Source: Helopsaltes ochotensis (taxonomy: Eukaryota > Chordata > Aves > Passeriformes > Locustellidae). Taken from it: DNA of 64,000 nt. Location: positions 941,199 through 1,005,198 of the forward strand of contig VXBM01000140.1 of the NCBI GenBank assembly GCA_013400155.1. The letters run 5' to 3'. A program made the translations under genes and the position numbers. Shown piece by piece: positions 11,467-22,704 of this stretch; positions within the stretch are counted from its first letter, which is position 1, and every line of letters starts with the position of its first letter. The notes under the pieces are model-generated. The model did no database searches. It worked only from the letters and a program-made list of their open reading frames with translations, and was not told the origin of the DNA.

Positions 11467-14400
11467 AATGCTACCAGTAGCTGAAGCTCCAACATAATTC
11501 ACACACTCTACATGTTAAATGTTCTTGAAATAACACAACCTGAAGTCCTTGTTCACAAAGCTTTTTTTCCCCATGTAGTTTTGTACTGTTACAACTGCTT
11601 TTCTCAGTGTACCTGCACATGTGTCAAACTGGTGTAACTAAGGAGAGACCCAGACTGCAAGACAAATATTTTGAATAAGTATCAGCCTTAACCTTTTTTT
11701 CTTTTTTTTGCACATGTTTCCCAGCCCACGTAAGATGAAACTCATCCCAAGTCTGACTGCTGGGTGATGCTGTGAAATGAAAAGATGATTTGGTTTGGCT
11801 TTTGGCCATTTGCATAGATATTATTAATGATAGTTTGGATCCATTTACATTCTGTTTTCAGCAGACTCCAGAGCCAGGATAAACTCTGTACTTTGTGCAC
11901 ACAGTGAAGCTCAGTAACAAGTCTGTACTTGAAAACAACTTCAAACTCAAACTCATCTGGCAACCTGGGCACACCCGGTATTTTATTCTTCTAAATTCTG
12001 CCACACACCGCCCACTGTGGATTTACAAATTGGTGTCTAATTGACAAATAACTAAGCAGACACCTAGATTCTCTTTTCTGTGTTGTGAAAGAAGAAACTG
12101 CCTTTCTCATAATCAGTTGCACTACATCTTAAAGGCACTGTAGATTTTATCTGGACTAAAGGATTTTGCCAGCTGAAGTCCTGCTAGCACAGGTTTCTGC
12201 TGGTGGTTTTGGAAAGCTGCCCAGAAAAGTGCCTCAAAACAGCCATGAAGAATGGGAGATATTACAGTGATGTCTAACTAGACTCACACCATTTAACACA
12301 CTGAGCCCGCCCTCACACTAGGGTGGCTAGCATGAAACCTTATTTCTTAGAGTTCTTCAATTGCATTTGTTCTAGGTCAGTAGTTAAAGAGTTCTGTAAT
12401 TTTTAGGGCTTGAAATAGGTGGTGTGTGCTGAGATTTGATTTTGTTGGTATAAGCTGCACACACAGTAGGAAATTTTTTTCAGTAACATTTCAGCAAAAT
12501 TTTTCAGCTACAAACCTGACCTGAAAACCAGCTGGTTTTAATATCTTGGAGAAGTAATGTAGCCTCATACAGTGATATTAGAAACAGCTGATATTCTCAT
12601 TTATGCAGTGAAAGAAAAAATCATTTGATTTGGTACTATGTATAGTAGTACCTAATATGCTCTCTCAATAATACTAAATTAAAAATTTTGACATTCCCTG
12701 TCATTTTTTTTACTTCAACAAAAAACAACTAATTTGTTAGCAAAAGTGCCATGATTTCATGGAAATATTTTTGTTCCAACAGAGGACACTTCTGAGAGAA
12801 AATAACACATACACTCTGACCTCAAATTAGCAACAAAATTGTATGCATATTTAAGGGCAGATTATATACATATTTAAGGAAGGAAAGCAGAAGCCTACTG
12901 CTGGTAAATATTTATCCAGTCCCATTTAGCTTTGAATTTAAAAGAAAGTGTCTGTGATACACAAAGAGTGATGTAGTTTTTACAGGGAATGTGACAATTT
13001 TGACTTACATTTCAGCTTTCCAGTGGATCTAATGGGGATAAACAAGAGTAAACACTAAGGTGATAGTTATAAACTATGTCTTGGAAGAAGCAGTTAAGCA
13101 ACAAGAGCTCAGCCACTGCAATTCTTAACACAAGTGTAGCTGCTGCAAAGATGTTTTCTATATTCCACTACATATTTTCTTTTCCAGAGCACATTAACAA
13201 GGTTTGCAACATGCAACAGGGTGGCAATGCCTTGCAAGATTCACTTTAGTATCTGAGCCCTGAGAAGACAGTCATGTCCATGAAGTACTGAGAGCAGTGG
13301 GACTAAGAAGCTGAAGAGAAATGCAGGGTCAGATTTCTCCAGCACCCTTTCCAAAAAATATCCTGCAGTTCATCCTGCAGGCATGGCTGGAGCTCTAAAA
13401 ACAACAGCACCTAAGAGACATCCCTAGCAAGATTTTCTCATTCGAGTTAATTTATGTCCTTGGAGGACATGGTTGCACAGGCATTATTTTGAATGGCAAC
13501 AGTGCCCCATGGAGCTCCCATTCCCCTTGCAAATTCTCAGGCCTGTGTTGTCCCTTTACTGAGCCAAATCAGGTGTGTATGTGCGTATGCAGCTGCAAGG
13601 TAAACTGATCTGGCTGGAAAGCAACCTATTTTTTTCTGAATCATCCCAAGCTGTCCCCATTTCACCACTTGGTTCACAACATCACTGTGCAAGCTGCTGC
13701 AAGGGTGGTTTGGGGAAGCAATGGGAACAAGAAGCCGTAAGCAGAGCAGTAGGAGCCAAGCACATTAAGCATCTTAGGCAGCACTACCACCAAATGCCAC
13801 TGTATGTGTTGCAAAGAAATGAAGGGAGCCACAATAGTGTGCAAACAAGTGCTGGCTTACAAACCCTTGGCACAGACTTGCCCTCCTACAGGACACTTTA
13901 GGCCAAATCCTAAATCCCTCATAGCTGTTACAGAAGTCCTGGGTCCACACAAAGAAAAGTGGGAGGAAATCAGAGCTGTAACTAAACTCAGTGAAGTTAG
14001 GTCACCGTGTAAAAGATTTCAGGAAGGGAAGTTCTCATGATTTATCTTGGTAAGGGAGAAACAGCATAAATTCTGTACCTCACATGTGGCTTGCAATTAG
14101 CTTCATCTCTGCATGACAAGCCAGGCCAGCCTGACTTCTATTTTAGCAATTAGTAAAATATTTTAAACAGAGTATATACTCTTTGAAGTCTGGAGTTTGG
14201 ACCCTTGTTTAGGTGCCTACAGGGCAGGTTTATGATCTCTTCTGGCTGTTTCCTCTTAGGAGGAGCTGAACCTCATCCTAAATGCGCGTAAGAGCCTGCC
14301 TGGCTGAGGATGACTGGCTCAGAGATGGGGATGGAGGTATTGGGTGAAATGCACAGCTCCTCACCTGGGAGATGCAGTCAATGTGCAGGGCCCCACCTTA

Positions 14401-17400
14401 GTGCTATGGGGTGGATAACAGCTGCTGATATGACAACATGCAACTGAGAAAAGTGTGAATGAACAGAATCCCCAAATATACCTGCAAAGGCATTTGCCCC
14501 AAAGCAGGTCACACTAAAGGGGAAAATAACAATAATGAAGTTTACTTAGGAGATGGCCATCAGGTGGATTAAATAGTAACCAGGAAATTACCGAGAGACT
14601 TCTCAAGCAAAACAAAAAAGAAGTCAGCTTCAAAAGAAGTCTAAACAAAGCATTAAACTTCACAATGAGGGAAGAGAAACCTGGCCTGACAACGTGAGGC
14701 ATCATGCCATGGGGTATGTGAGTTCTGGGTGCCAGTTGCTCTGTGCACCTGGGAGGGGGTGGAAATTTTGGGGAGTTCTCATAGAAGGGTGTTCAAGCAT
14801 TTGTCAGTCTTCGTTAACATTCTGATTTATCTGTTGTAATACTAGTATGGATTCCATACATGTAGTACACTGACCACCATGTGATTATGTGACATTAATA
14901 AATTAGTGACCAAAAATTAATCCCTGTGATTAAAAACCACATCAGTTTTTCCCTGTGATGGGAACTAGCAAATCCTACTCTTGTCCCACTGGCAAAAATA
15001 CAGACTGGAGTGGAAGTAAGGCTGAAAAACTTTAATGCCAGTGTATTCATGCAGTTTATCTCTGAGACAATCCTTTTGGAATTCTGAATTCTTTGACAAT
15101 TCAGGATTTTTTTCTACTCTTCTTCCATCAATATTTCATAGTGAATCATGGCAGGCACATATCAATTATCTTAGATCATACAAAAGTGTCTATGTGGTAG
15201 TAATTTGGCTCTGTAACAATACTTTCCTACTGTACACCACTCCCCAATATTTGAAAAATATATTTTAGGCCTGCTTGAATGTTCTGATGTACTTCCACAT
15301 GTAGGAAAGTATCAGTGTAAGATGTGAACTTCACTAAATGTGTTTCTTTTGTCTTATATAAAAACCTAATTTTCTCTATCATTACTAAATTCGGTGATGG
15401 TCAGAAGTCTTTCCATGCCTAGTTAGAGCTACAAAGTTTAATCATTTTGCTGATTTTTTTAAAACCAGCACTTCACCAAGAAGTATCAAAGGATTTCAGT
15501 ATGTGGCTATGCCCCTTTCATTTCTGTTTACAACAGAGAACCTTTCATAAATGCAATAATTTAAAACCACTTTTGGTTTAGACTGGGTTTTTTTCACTCT
15601 TTGATACCAGATCTGTGCTACAGCATCACCTAAGAGCATAAATTTCATCCCCATGAAGTGCCAGCCCACAATGCCACTTCTGTAATGTTAAAGCATAGGA
15701 CATAGTGTTTACACCCATGCTGTGGTCCCTGGGTTCTGGCAGACAATACCTGATCCACTGTAAAATATGCTTGGATAAAATTATCTCTGCAAAGTATCTG
15801 TTACACTTCAGCTGGCATTATGAGTTTGTATGGCTGTGTTTCAAGTAACTAAAGTGGTTTTGATCCTGTACTTTGTGCCCTAGCACCCAGCCTTTCATCA
15901 TGTGGAACCGTGGCCTTGGATGGTCCCGTGGTTCAGGCTCCACGAACTGGGCCCCCACCCTCAATAAGATGAAGGGCTTTTTGTGTTTGTGAAAGCCAGC
16001 CTGTTCCTCACCACTGCATCATCTGGTCTAAAAAAAGATATTACTTCTCATTGTAGGCATTGCTTCTCACTTGTAACCACTTGATAGTTCAAAAGTTTCC
16101 CACTCTGACATGACATTTCTGTATTCTCTCTATCACCAGAATAGTATGTGAGCAGAAAATGTCCATTATATTAATGAGATTCTAGCACAACAAGGAAACT
16201 TCCCCAGGAAGGAGCCTTCAACTGGATTGCTCCCACTTGCCTCCTTATACTCCTCATGATTTCCAGGGAACTCTGTGAGCGTGATGCTGTTTCAAAAATG
16301 AGACTTCTGGTTCTGCCTGCAATACAAACACCATACCCGTTTGTAAATCAGTCTTATTAAACAAATGCACAACTGTCCTGGAGAGAAAGTTGAACTGCTT
16401 TTGCAAGATTTGTTAATTTAAAAAAATTTAGTGTGGCAAATACTGAAAAGCAGAAGTTCATAAAATAACCTTGCACATGGATTGGTTCATGTTACAGTTG
16501 AAAGGACGTGGGAAGTGTAAATAGCAGAACTCCTGTTTAAAATTGGAAGGCAGAAGTAAGTGAATGAGTAGTCATCTGTTTCAAAGATGCTGAACTGCAA
16601 ACATCTGCATTTCTATCAACAGTGTTAACGGTGATAAAATGTACCCATTCTAAGTATTTTGCCATCATTTGTGAACACAGAATGCTTGGAGGAAAATAAG
16701 AACATTTTTGTTGAAGTGGTACACATTCTGTGTACTTTTCTATGTACATAGTGACCTAGAAGCTTAATGACAGAGGCAAGAGCAAAATATCTTGAAGCAA
16801 CTGAAAATATTATGCAGTCTGATATCATTTGTCTTGGTTCTGCTGCTCAATCATTCAGCAGTCATTTTTTTCCATGGTGTTTTCATACATTTTATTTTCA
16901 CAGCAAACAGCAGATGTCACCAGAACTTATCTTAGAAATCGATCTAAGCAGCTGCCCTGCAGGCTAAGGAAGTGGCATGAGAAGACACTACGGCATGCTC
17001 CTCAGCATTACAATATGAAAGGTTTTGAGGGCCTGTTTCCGACAAATGGACCCTCTAACTTTTCTCAGGGTAAGACATCCTGTGAAAATACTCAGTTCTT
17101 CCAGCACACAGCCTGGCAACTGCATCTCATCAGAACAGATGAAGCATCATTTCCTCATCGTGCAGCTCTCCACTACAGAGGTTACACAGCTCAGATGTCA
17201 GGAGTCAAACTAACCATTCTGTGAAGGAAACATCTATCACTTATCTGTTGAGTGTTAAACATTTGAATCAAAAGTCACGGCCACGCTTTTGCTCTGTTTA
17301 AATGAAGGAGAGACCTTAATGTAAATTTGGTGCATCAGCTTCACATTTTCATTTGATTCACAGTTTTCCCAGCAAAGACTAGAGGAAAAGAAGCTGTGCC

Positions 17401-19039
17401 TATCAGGCATGCCTACTCCAGTGCCTTTCAGTGAAAAATCGTGCTTGTTCTTTCACCTTCCCTCTTTGCAACTATGGTTCTCACCATTTTATTTTGGGTG
17501 CTTTTCTGAATTATTTAATGCAGGTGAAATGCTACTGAAGTTTTGTGAGGAGAACCAATTCTTTCCTCATAGTAAACCATTCAGTATCTGTGATGAGCGA
17601 AATGCAAGAGGAAAAAACATCTTCTTACAGGTGACTGGTCTAGAGATATAGCTATAGCCCCTTGATCCATTTTATTTTATTAAAAAAAAAAAGGTTTAAC
17701 AAGCAATCAGCCCTGTATTTTGCCCTCATCTGCATTTTCTTCTCATATACATGCTTTCTCATCTGTATCAGTCCTGTGGAGCTGTGCTGTACATTGGATT
17801 GCCAAATAATTAAATTTAATAATAAGCCATAATTCCTGTTAGTTTTCTTCCTTGTAATATATAGTCTGAATTACAGTGGCACTGGCAACTGAAGGAGCAA
17901 TGCACTGCAGACTAGATGTGGGAACACAGAGAGCTATGAGACAAGACACCTGGCAGCAAGGACAAGAACTATTTAAGCCACTTTTGCTATCCTAGAAAAT
18001 ATCTGATGTCTCTACCCAGAAGGGATATGGAGAAGTATGATCCACCTCAACAACATCTGTTCCCTCTGTCACACATTTATTCCAAAAACTCCATCATCAT
18101 TGGTAAGCATTATGTGAGCTTGACTCCCCACCTCAAGTAAACTTAGCACAGTAGAGAGATAGCTCTTCAATGTCTCTATTACCTCTGTCTTTAACCTTTC
18201 TGTGTTCACTCTTCTCCCTTTTTCTCCATGATCCACCTCTCCACACACACTTCACTTCAGAAATTGCTATGCAAATTGTGTTCCTACATTACTGAGGGTT
18301 TTTTAAAGTTGTACTCAAGAGGAAGGCTTGCATCCTCAGCTAAACTGAGGTTAAAAACAGAAGTTACTAAAATATGAATGTACATATGGTATCTTTCTGA
18401 CTTTAAATACCCTGTATAATCCTTGCCTCAGCAGTTGTACTGGTGCAGAGTTTACTATTAAAAACATCCAAAAGTGATGTTTTTTTCAACTGTTTCTGAT
18501 GTTCAGTTCATAGCTGTAAGGATCAGCCCTTTCCCAAGATGCCAAGTTTTCCCATATGCCTTGAAATGAACAATACAGGAAAGCCTTTACAGACTGATTT
18601 TAATGGAAAACTGCAAGGTCATTCCCTTTTTTCTTTCCTCACCCTTCAGAACCCAGCTCTACTCCTCCTGAAAGCAGCTCCACTCTATCCTTTTCTCTGC
18701 TCCATTTTCAATGTTTAAAAGGACGCGTAGAAGGATACTTGACTCTATCTTCTACTGAGAATCATTTAGCTCATTACAGGGTTTTAAAAAAAGCTTAAAC
18801 TCATCTAAAATATGAATATGTGTCAATTATGGCAGTTGCACAGTACCAGTAATGCAGAGTCAGAATTTCTGAACAGGAATGACTAAAGGGCCTTTGGTCT
18901 CCTTGACCTTCTGACTTGGGTGGCCAAGCCACTCATGAGCATCTATTAAATAAGAAGGATTTAATGACATTGCCACAGAAATTATGGTCTTTGCCTGCAT
19001 TGGAATTTACTACATATTTATAACTAAGTATCTACCAGG
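11467..19039. other. Non-coding intergenic sequence
   Basis: About 7.6 kb of AT-rich sequence without recognisable genes, RNA genes or large repeats. ORFs reach at most about 131 codons (16829-17224), overlap others on both strands and show no domain. T and A runs occur at 11694-11709 and about 17681-17692. Confidence 0.55.

Positions 19040-19132
<93 letters not shown>
19040..19132 (+). repeat. Uninterrupted poly(A), 93 bases
   Basis: A pure A tract of 93 bases without a single interruption, bounded by CTACCAGG on the left and GGATGTGC on the right. Such purity means it is recent, artefactual or actively expanding. No target-site duplication or recognisable retrocopy is visible on either side, so I do not call a processed pseudogene. 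The lysine and phenylalanine homopolymer ORFs over it are meaningless. Confidence 0.9.
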
Positions 19133-19136
<4 letters not shown>

Positions 19137-20399
19137 GTGCATTTCTCTGGTGGAGATGTGCCACAGCACTGTGTAAGGTCTACCAACACACCAAGGCTCT
19201 GGTAGGGTAGCTCACTCAGGAGCAGAGCATGGCCAGGCACTCAGCTGGGTGGGAAGCTTAGGACACTCTCAGGCTGTCATCCTCTGCCAGTGGACCAACA
19301 CCCTCAGACATATTTTGTATTTTGAGTGGATGCCTGTAAATCAGCATGTTTGGAATTCTTTAGAAGGTCAGCTGACCACCAATTTCCTGGATGCACTTTT
19401 GGCTTGGAATAGTTCTCCTATCCTTGTAATTATTTTGGTTTTACATGCAATTACTTGTACACTTCCTCTTTTATATTGCTTACATGTTTAACTTTAAAGC
19501 TATTCCTGGTAGCTCTTTTCTAGAGAATTAGGAATATTGAGTCTTTTCAAAAGGTAGAGTTGGGTCATTCTGCAACATTAGCCTTAAAATTAAAACCAAA
19601 ACAAAACAAAAAAGCAACCAAACAAAAAAAGAAAGCCTTTGGGGCTTCTCTGTAGAAGTCCCAAATAACTGCCTACTTTGAGCTATTTTAGGTGTGATTA
19701 AAAATCTTCCTGTGCCTGATTACTTTCAGGCAGTTTGATGCAAACCTTACAGAGTCAGGACTCTCTTGGGTCCCTGTCAGGGACACGGCCCTTAACATAA
19801 AATAAATAAACTATATTAGAGACACCAGGTAAATCTGCTTTAGTTCTCGCCAGTATCCTTTTGTACCTCAAAGATCCCAGTGGTATATATCCTGAACTTT
19901 ACAGGACATGTACTTCTATGCCCAAGATATGGAAAGTACAAAGATTCCTCTACAGAAGTCCATTGATGGGATTTTAATCTGCTATCTCTGCTCCCAGAGA
20001 TGTTCTGCCGTAAGGTTTGGGACACACATTTGCTGATGCTTTTTGTTTTGGCATATACACCAGACAAAATAGATTGGGTTTGCCTCTTCCTAAGCCAGTG
20101 TGGGGGATACTGGTATTGGGGTGAGAGGCCAGTTTGGTGCACCCTAGCTTTGTTGAGTTTCCACCTAATCAACTTTAAAAACAGTCTGACATTTTCTTCC
20201 CCCTTCTCCTTGTGATTTTGCATTTGTCCAGTTTTCTAATATTTCTGTTGGTGACAAGAGCAAAAAGTGCTTTTAATCATATCCTGAGCAAGGGGTCTGA
20301 ACAAGAGTTCCTGGCAATACACACACACAGAGACATATGTACAAGGAGTGCAGCAAGGAGGGGGAAAAAAAGCACTTAATAGATTTGAAAATGATACCA
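19133..20399. other. Non-coding intergenic sequence
   Basis: No supportable gene, RNA or mobile element recognised. A 127-codon minus-strand ORF (19840-20223) shows no domain, no upstream exon and no family resemblance known to me. Confidence 0.5.
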
Positions 20400-20411
20400 C
20401 TTTTTTTTTTT

Positions 20412-20445
<34 letters not shown>

Positions 20446-20446
20446 G
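20400..20446. repeat. Poly(T) plus (TG)n microsatellite
   Basis: A run of about 17 T is followed directly by roughly 13 TG dinucleotides, then TTGTGTTG. A compound simple repeat, likely polymorphic. Confidence 0.92.
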
Positions 20447-20712
20447 TGTTGCTTTCAGACATATTTAGTGTTTTTCATTTGTATAATTCTTTTCCTGTAA
20501 AGGTTTTGGAAAACTTTATGGGAATAAAACACAAATTCCCTAGCACATCTTTTTCCAGGCTTTGGTAAAACTACAAAAAAATCTACAACCTTTCCATCTT
20601 ACTACCTGCCCTTCCTGACATGAATATGTCTCAAAAGTAGAATTTATTTTTACAAATAATAATGTGAAATTACCATTCTATATCTGGGACTTTGAAACTC
20701 ACACCACAGGAT

Positions 20713-20860
20713 AACAGAATAGAATAGTTAGGATAATAGAATAGTTTGTGTTAGAAGGGAAATTTAAAGGACATCTAGTCAAACCCCCCCCCCCGGTTAA
20801 GCAGGGACATCTTCAATGAGATCAGGGTTTCTTAGAGCCCCATCCAGACTAAATTCAGGC
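20713..20860 (-). mobile_element. CR1 3' fragment (minus strand)
   Basis: Reverse-complement CR1 terminus: repeated AATAGAATAG-type units, then GTTAGAAGGGAAATTTAAAG, GGACATCTAGTCAAACCCCC, AGCAGGGACATCTTC and AGAGCCCCATCC. This matches the usual CR1 3' block order. It is short and decayed, with a C run of 10 at the position of the normal short C tract. Confidence 0.85.
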
Positions 20861-21477
20861 AACTGTGCAGCGTGGTCAGCAGCTCCTCCTAAGTTTCCAC
20901 AGCCCATTTCCACTCTCCCATTTACTGGCTAAGTCATCATTTGTGCTTAAAAAAGGAGACAATTACTCCAGAACATCTGAAAGCCACATTTTCAACTGCA
21001 GCTCTGTTTTGCATTCTATTTACTGCTTCTATTTATTTCTACACGGTACCATCTGGACTCTATCTCCTTCCTACTTCCTCATGATTGCCAATTTCCTAAG
21101 TTCCTGCACATATTTTTTGCATTTTATGGACAATCAGCAAATTTTTAGCTTTACAAAAACAGCCCAGCATTGCTTCACTCTATTTTTAGCTCAGACTGGC
21201 TACTAGGAACAACAGCCTGCTAGTTTAGAGCCTGCTAGGGCAGCTGACTCGTAGATCAGCCTGGCAGATGGCTCAACTCTTTTCCAAAAGCTTAGTGAGA
21301 ATGGACCTGTCATTTCTAATCAGTCAGTTGATGACAAGCGCTCGGATACAGCTGATTGTTGAGCTGCGCCTGCATTTGTTGCCTGGAAGCCTCCGTGTAC
21401 CGCACCCCAGCTCACACTGACCGAGAGAACACCTCCATTCACTCCCAATTGACTCCTCTCGGGTTTGTTTGGTTGTA
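20861..21477. other. Non-coding sequence upstream of RUBCNL
   Basis: AT-rich at first, becoming richer in CpG after about 21330. It lies between two CR1 fragments. No gene is seen; it could contain distal promoter elements, which I cannot support individually. Confidence 0.45.
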
Positions 21478-21850
21478 GGATAGATTCTTCCATTCGGAAA
21501 GGACCTACGATGATCACCTAGTCCAACTTCCTAAGTAAGCGAGGGCTGACCAAGTTAAAGCACGTTGATAAGGTCGTTGTCCAAATGCTTCCCAAACACG
21601 GACAGCCTTGGGGAACGCCGTTCCTCTCGGCAAAGAAACGGTTCCCAGTGTCCAGGGTAAACTTAAGGAGCATCTTTCAACCATTCCCACGTGTCCTGTC
21701 GCTGGGCACCAGCGAGAAGAGCTCAACCCCTCCCTGTCCTCTTCCCCTCCTCAGGAAGCTGCAAAGGGCAACGAGGCCGCTGGCCCTCGGCATCCTTTTC
21801 TCCAAACCAGACAGGCTCAGAGCCCCGCGCTACCCTCGGCTGCACTTTTT
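21478..21850 (-). mobile_element. CR1 LINE fragment next to the RUBCNL promoter
   Basis: The + strand carries the reverse complement of a CR1 3' region: GGAAAGGACCTACGATGATC, CACCTAGTCCAACTTCC, TAAGGTCGTTGTCCAAATGC, CATTCCCACGTGTCCTGTCG, TCCTCAGGAAGCTGCAAAGG and CCTTTTCTCCAAACCAGACA, in the correct consensus order. It is CpG-rich for a CR1 copy and ends about 40 bases before the RUBCNL CpG island. It contains a CACGTG E-box (21688-21693). Confidence 0.9.
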
Positions 21851-21889
21851 TGTTGTTTAGGTTGATAGCCTGGTTTGTTCGGCGTTGTT

Positions 21890-22320
21890 TGGTTTGGGCT
21901 CCGCCTCCGGAGGGAGGGTAGGCGGGCCGAGAGAGAGGGAGGGAGGTGGGGCGGGCGGGAGGCGGCATCGGCATCGTGGGCGCGGGGCCGGGCGGGCAGG
22001 AGGCGCTGGAGCTGCGGCCGCAGGTGGGAGCGGGGATCCATGGCCGGGCGGGAGAGCGGTCGGTGCCTGGCGGGGAGCAGGATGCGCCTGGCTGGGGCGG
22101 CGGGAGGTGCCGGGGTCCCCCTCCGGGTTCAGCGCTTGCCGAGCCGCGATGGCAGCAGAGCCCCGCCGTGAGCAGGGCTGCGCGGCGTCCCGGGGCCATC
22201 GCCGGCGTTTGTCATCGCCGCTGGCCGGCACCGGGCATGCGGGGAGCAGCCCCTGCTGCAGAGCCGGAGCGCGGGGCTTCGCTGCTGCCCGCTCCACTCC
22301 CTCTCTTCCTCCTGTTACAG
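21890..22320 (+). promoter_or_regulatory. RUBCNL: CpG island, likely RUBCNL promoter and 5' non-coding exon
   Basis: A dense GC/CpG block with GC-box cores (for example GGGGCGGGC at 21948-21956) starts abruptly after the CR1 fragment. It is the only CpG island immediately upstream of the RUBCNL coding exons. A good donor, CCGCAG|GTGGGAG, lies at 22023/22024 and could end a non-coding first exon. An alternative non-coding exon could span 22321-22466, with acceptor TCCTGTTACAG and donor TTCG|GTAAGC. The transcription start cannot be fixed from sequence. ORFs inside the island are frame-overlapping GC artefacts. Confidence 0.7.
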
Positions 22321-22595
22321 CAAACTGATCAATAATCTTCCTCTTATGCATGCGGAGGGCGTTCCTGTTGTATTACTTAAAAAACAGGCTAACAGACAAT
22401 CCTCCCTCTCTGAGTGAGGCGCTTTTTTAAAGGCACATTTCCATTGCTGCTGAGCTGTGCTTTTCGGTAAGCTTCTATAAGCATGCCAAGTCGGGACGGA
22501 AAACAGATCAGAATATTAACTGTAGAGTCTGCAAAACAGATGGAGAAGCGCGGATAACGTGGTGGTGACTGTAGTTCTCTCCCTATTGCTTCCAG

Positions 22596-22704
22596 GTACT
22601 TAACAACACAAAAAAATGAAAGCTTTCCCATCATGTCTCTCCATGCAGTAGCGCTCGCCAGCTTCAGCACAACAGAAGTTTTCAAGCACCCTTGTTCTGA
22701 GAAG
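22596..22704 (+). CDS. RUBCNL: RUBCNL coding exon 1 (residues 1-24, start at 22633)
   Basis: The acceptor CTATTGCTTCCAG ends at 22595 and the donor GAGAAG|GTGAGG follows 22704. Bases 22596-22632 are 5' UTR. The ATG at 22633 has A at -3 and T at +4, and opens 24 codons (MSLHAVALASFSTTEVFKHP and four more) ending in phase 0. That phase joins exactly to the next proposed exon. The N-terminus does not obviously match the human start as I remember it, so this start is inferred from phase and splice signals. An earlier ATG at 22616 gives only a short overlapping ORF. Confidence 0.6.
22616..22651 (+). CDS. Short upstream ORF overlapping the RUBCNL start
   Basis: Within the first coding exon, an ATG at 22616 opens an 11-codon frame ending at a TAG at 22649-22651. 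It starts 17 bases before the proposed main ATG (22633) and overlaps it in another frame. Ribosomes that use the first ATG would read past the main start and then stop. This could lower RUBCNL translation or favour leaky scanning. The ORF is seen directly; its translation is inference and depends on the start assignment. Confidence 0.4.
   Translation: MKAFPSCLSMQ

Noticed and set aside
18984..19240. Poly-Lys and poly-Phe ORFs
   Set aside because: Produced by the homopolymer A tract.
19840..20223. 127-codon minus-strand ORF
   Set aside because: No domain or exon partner, and a plus-strand ORF overlaps it. Likely chance.
1..21477. Search for an LRCH1 5' exon upstream of RUBCNL
   Set aside because: LRCH1 is expected head-to-head with RUBCNL by synteny, but no LRR or LRCH1-like exon is recognisable here. 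It probably lies further upstream.
21723..22351. Several long overlapping ORFs on both strands (up to 164 codons)
   Set aside because: They lie in the CpG island and the CR1 fragment, where GC-rich composition keeps stops rare. No domain is present, and the RUBCNL coding exons start downstream.
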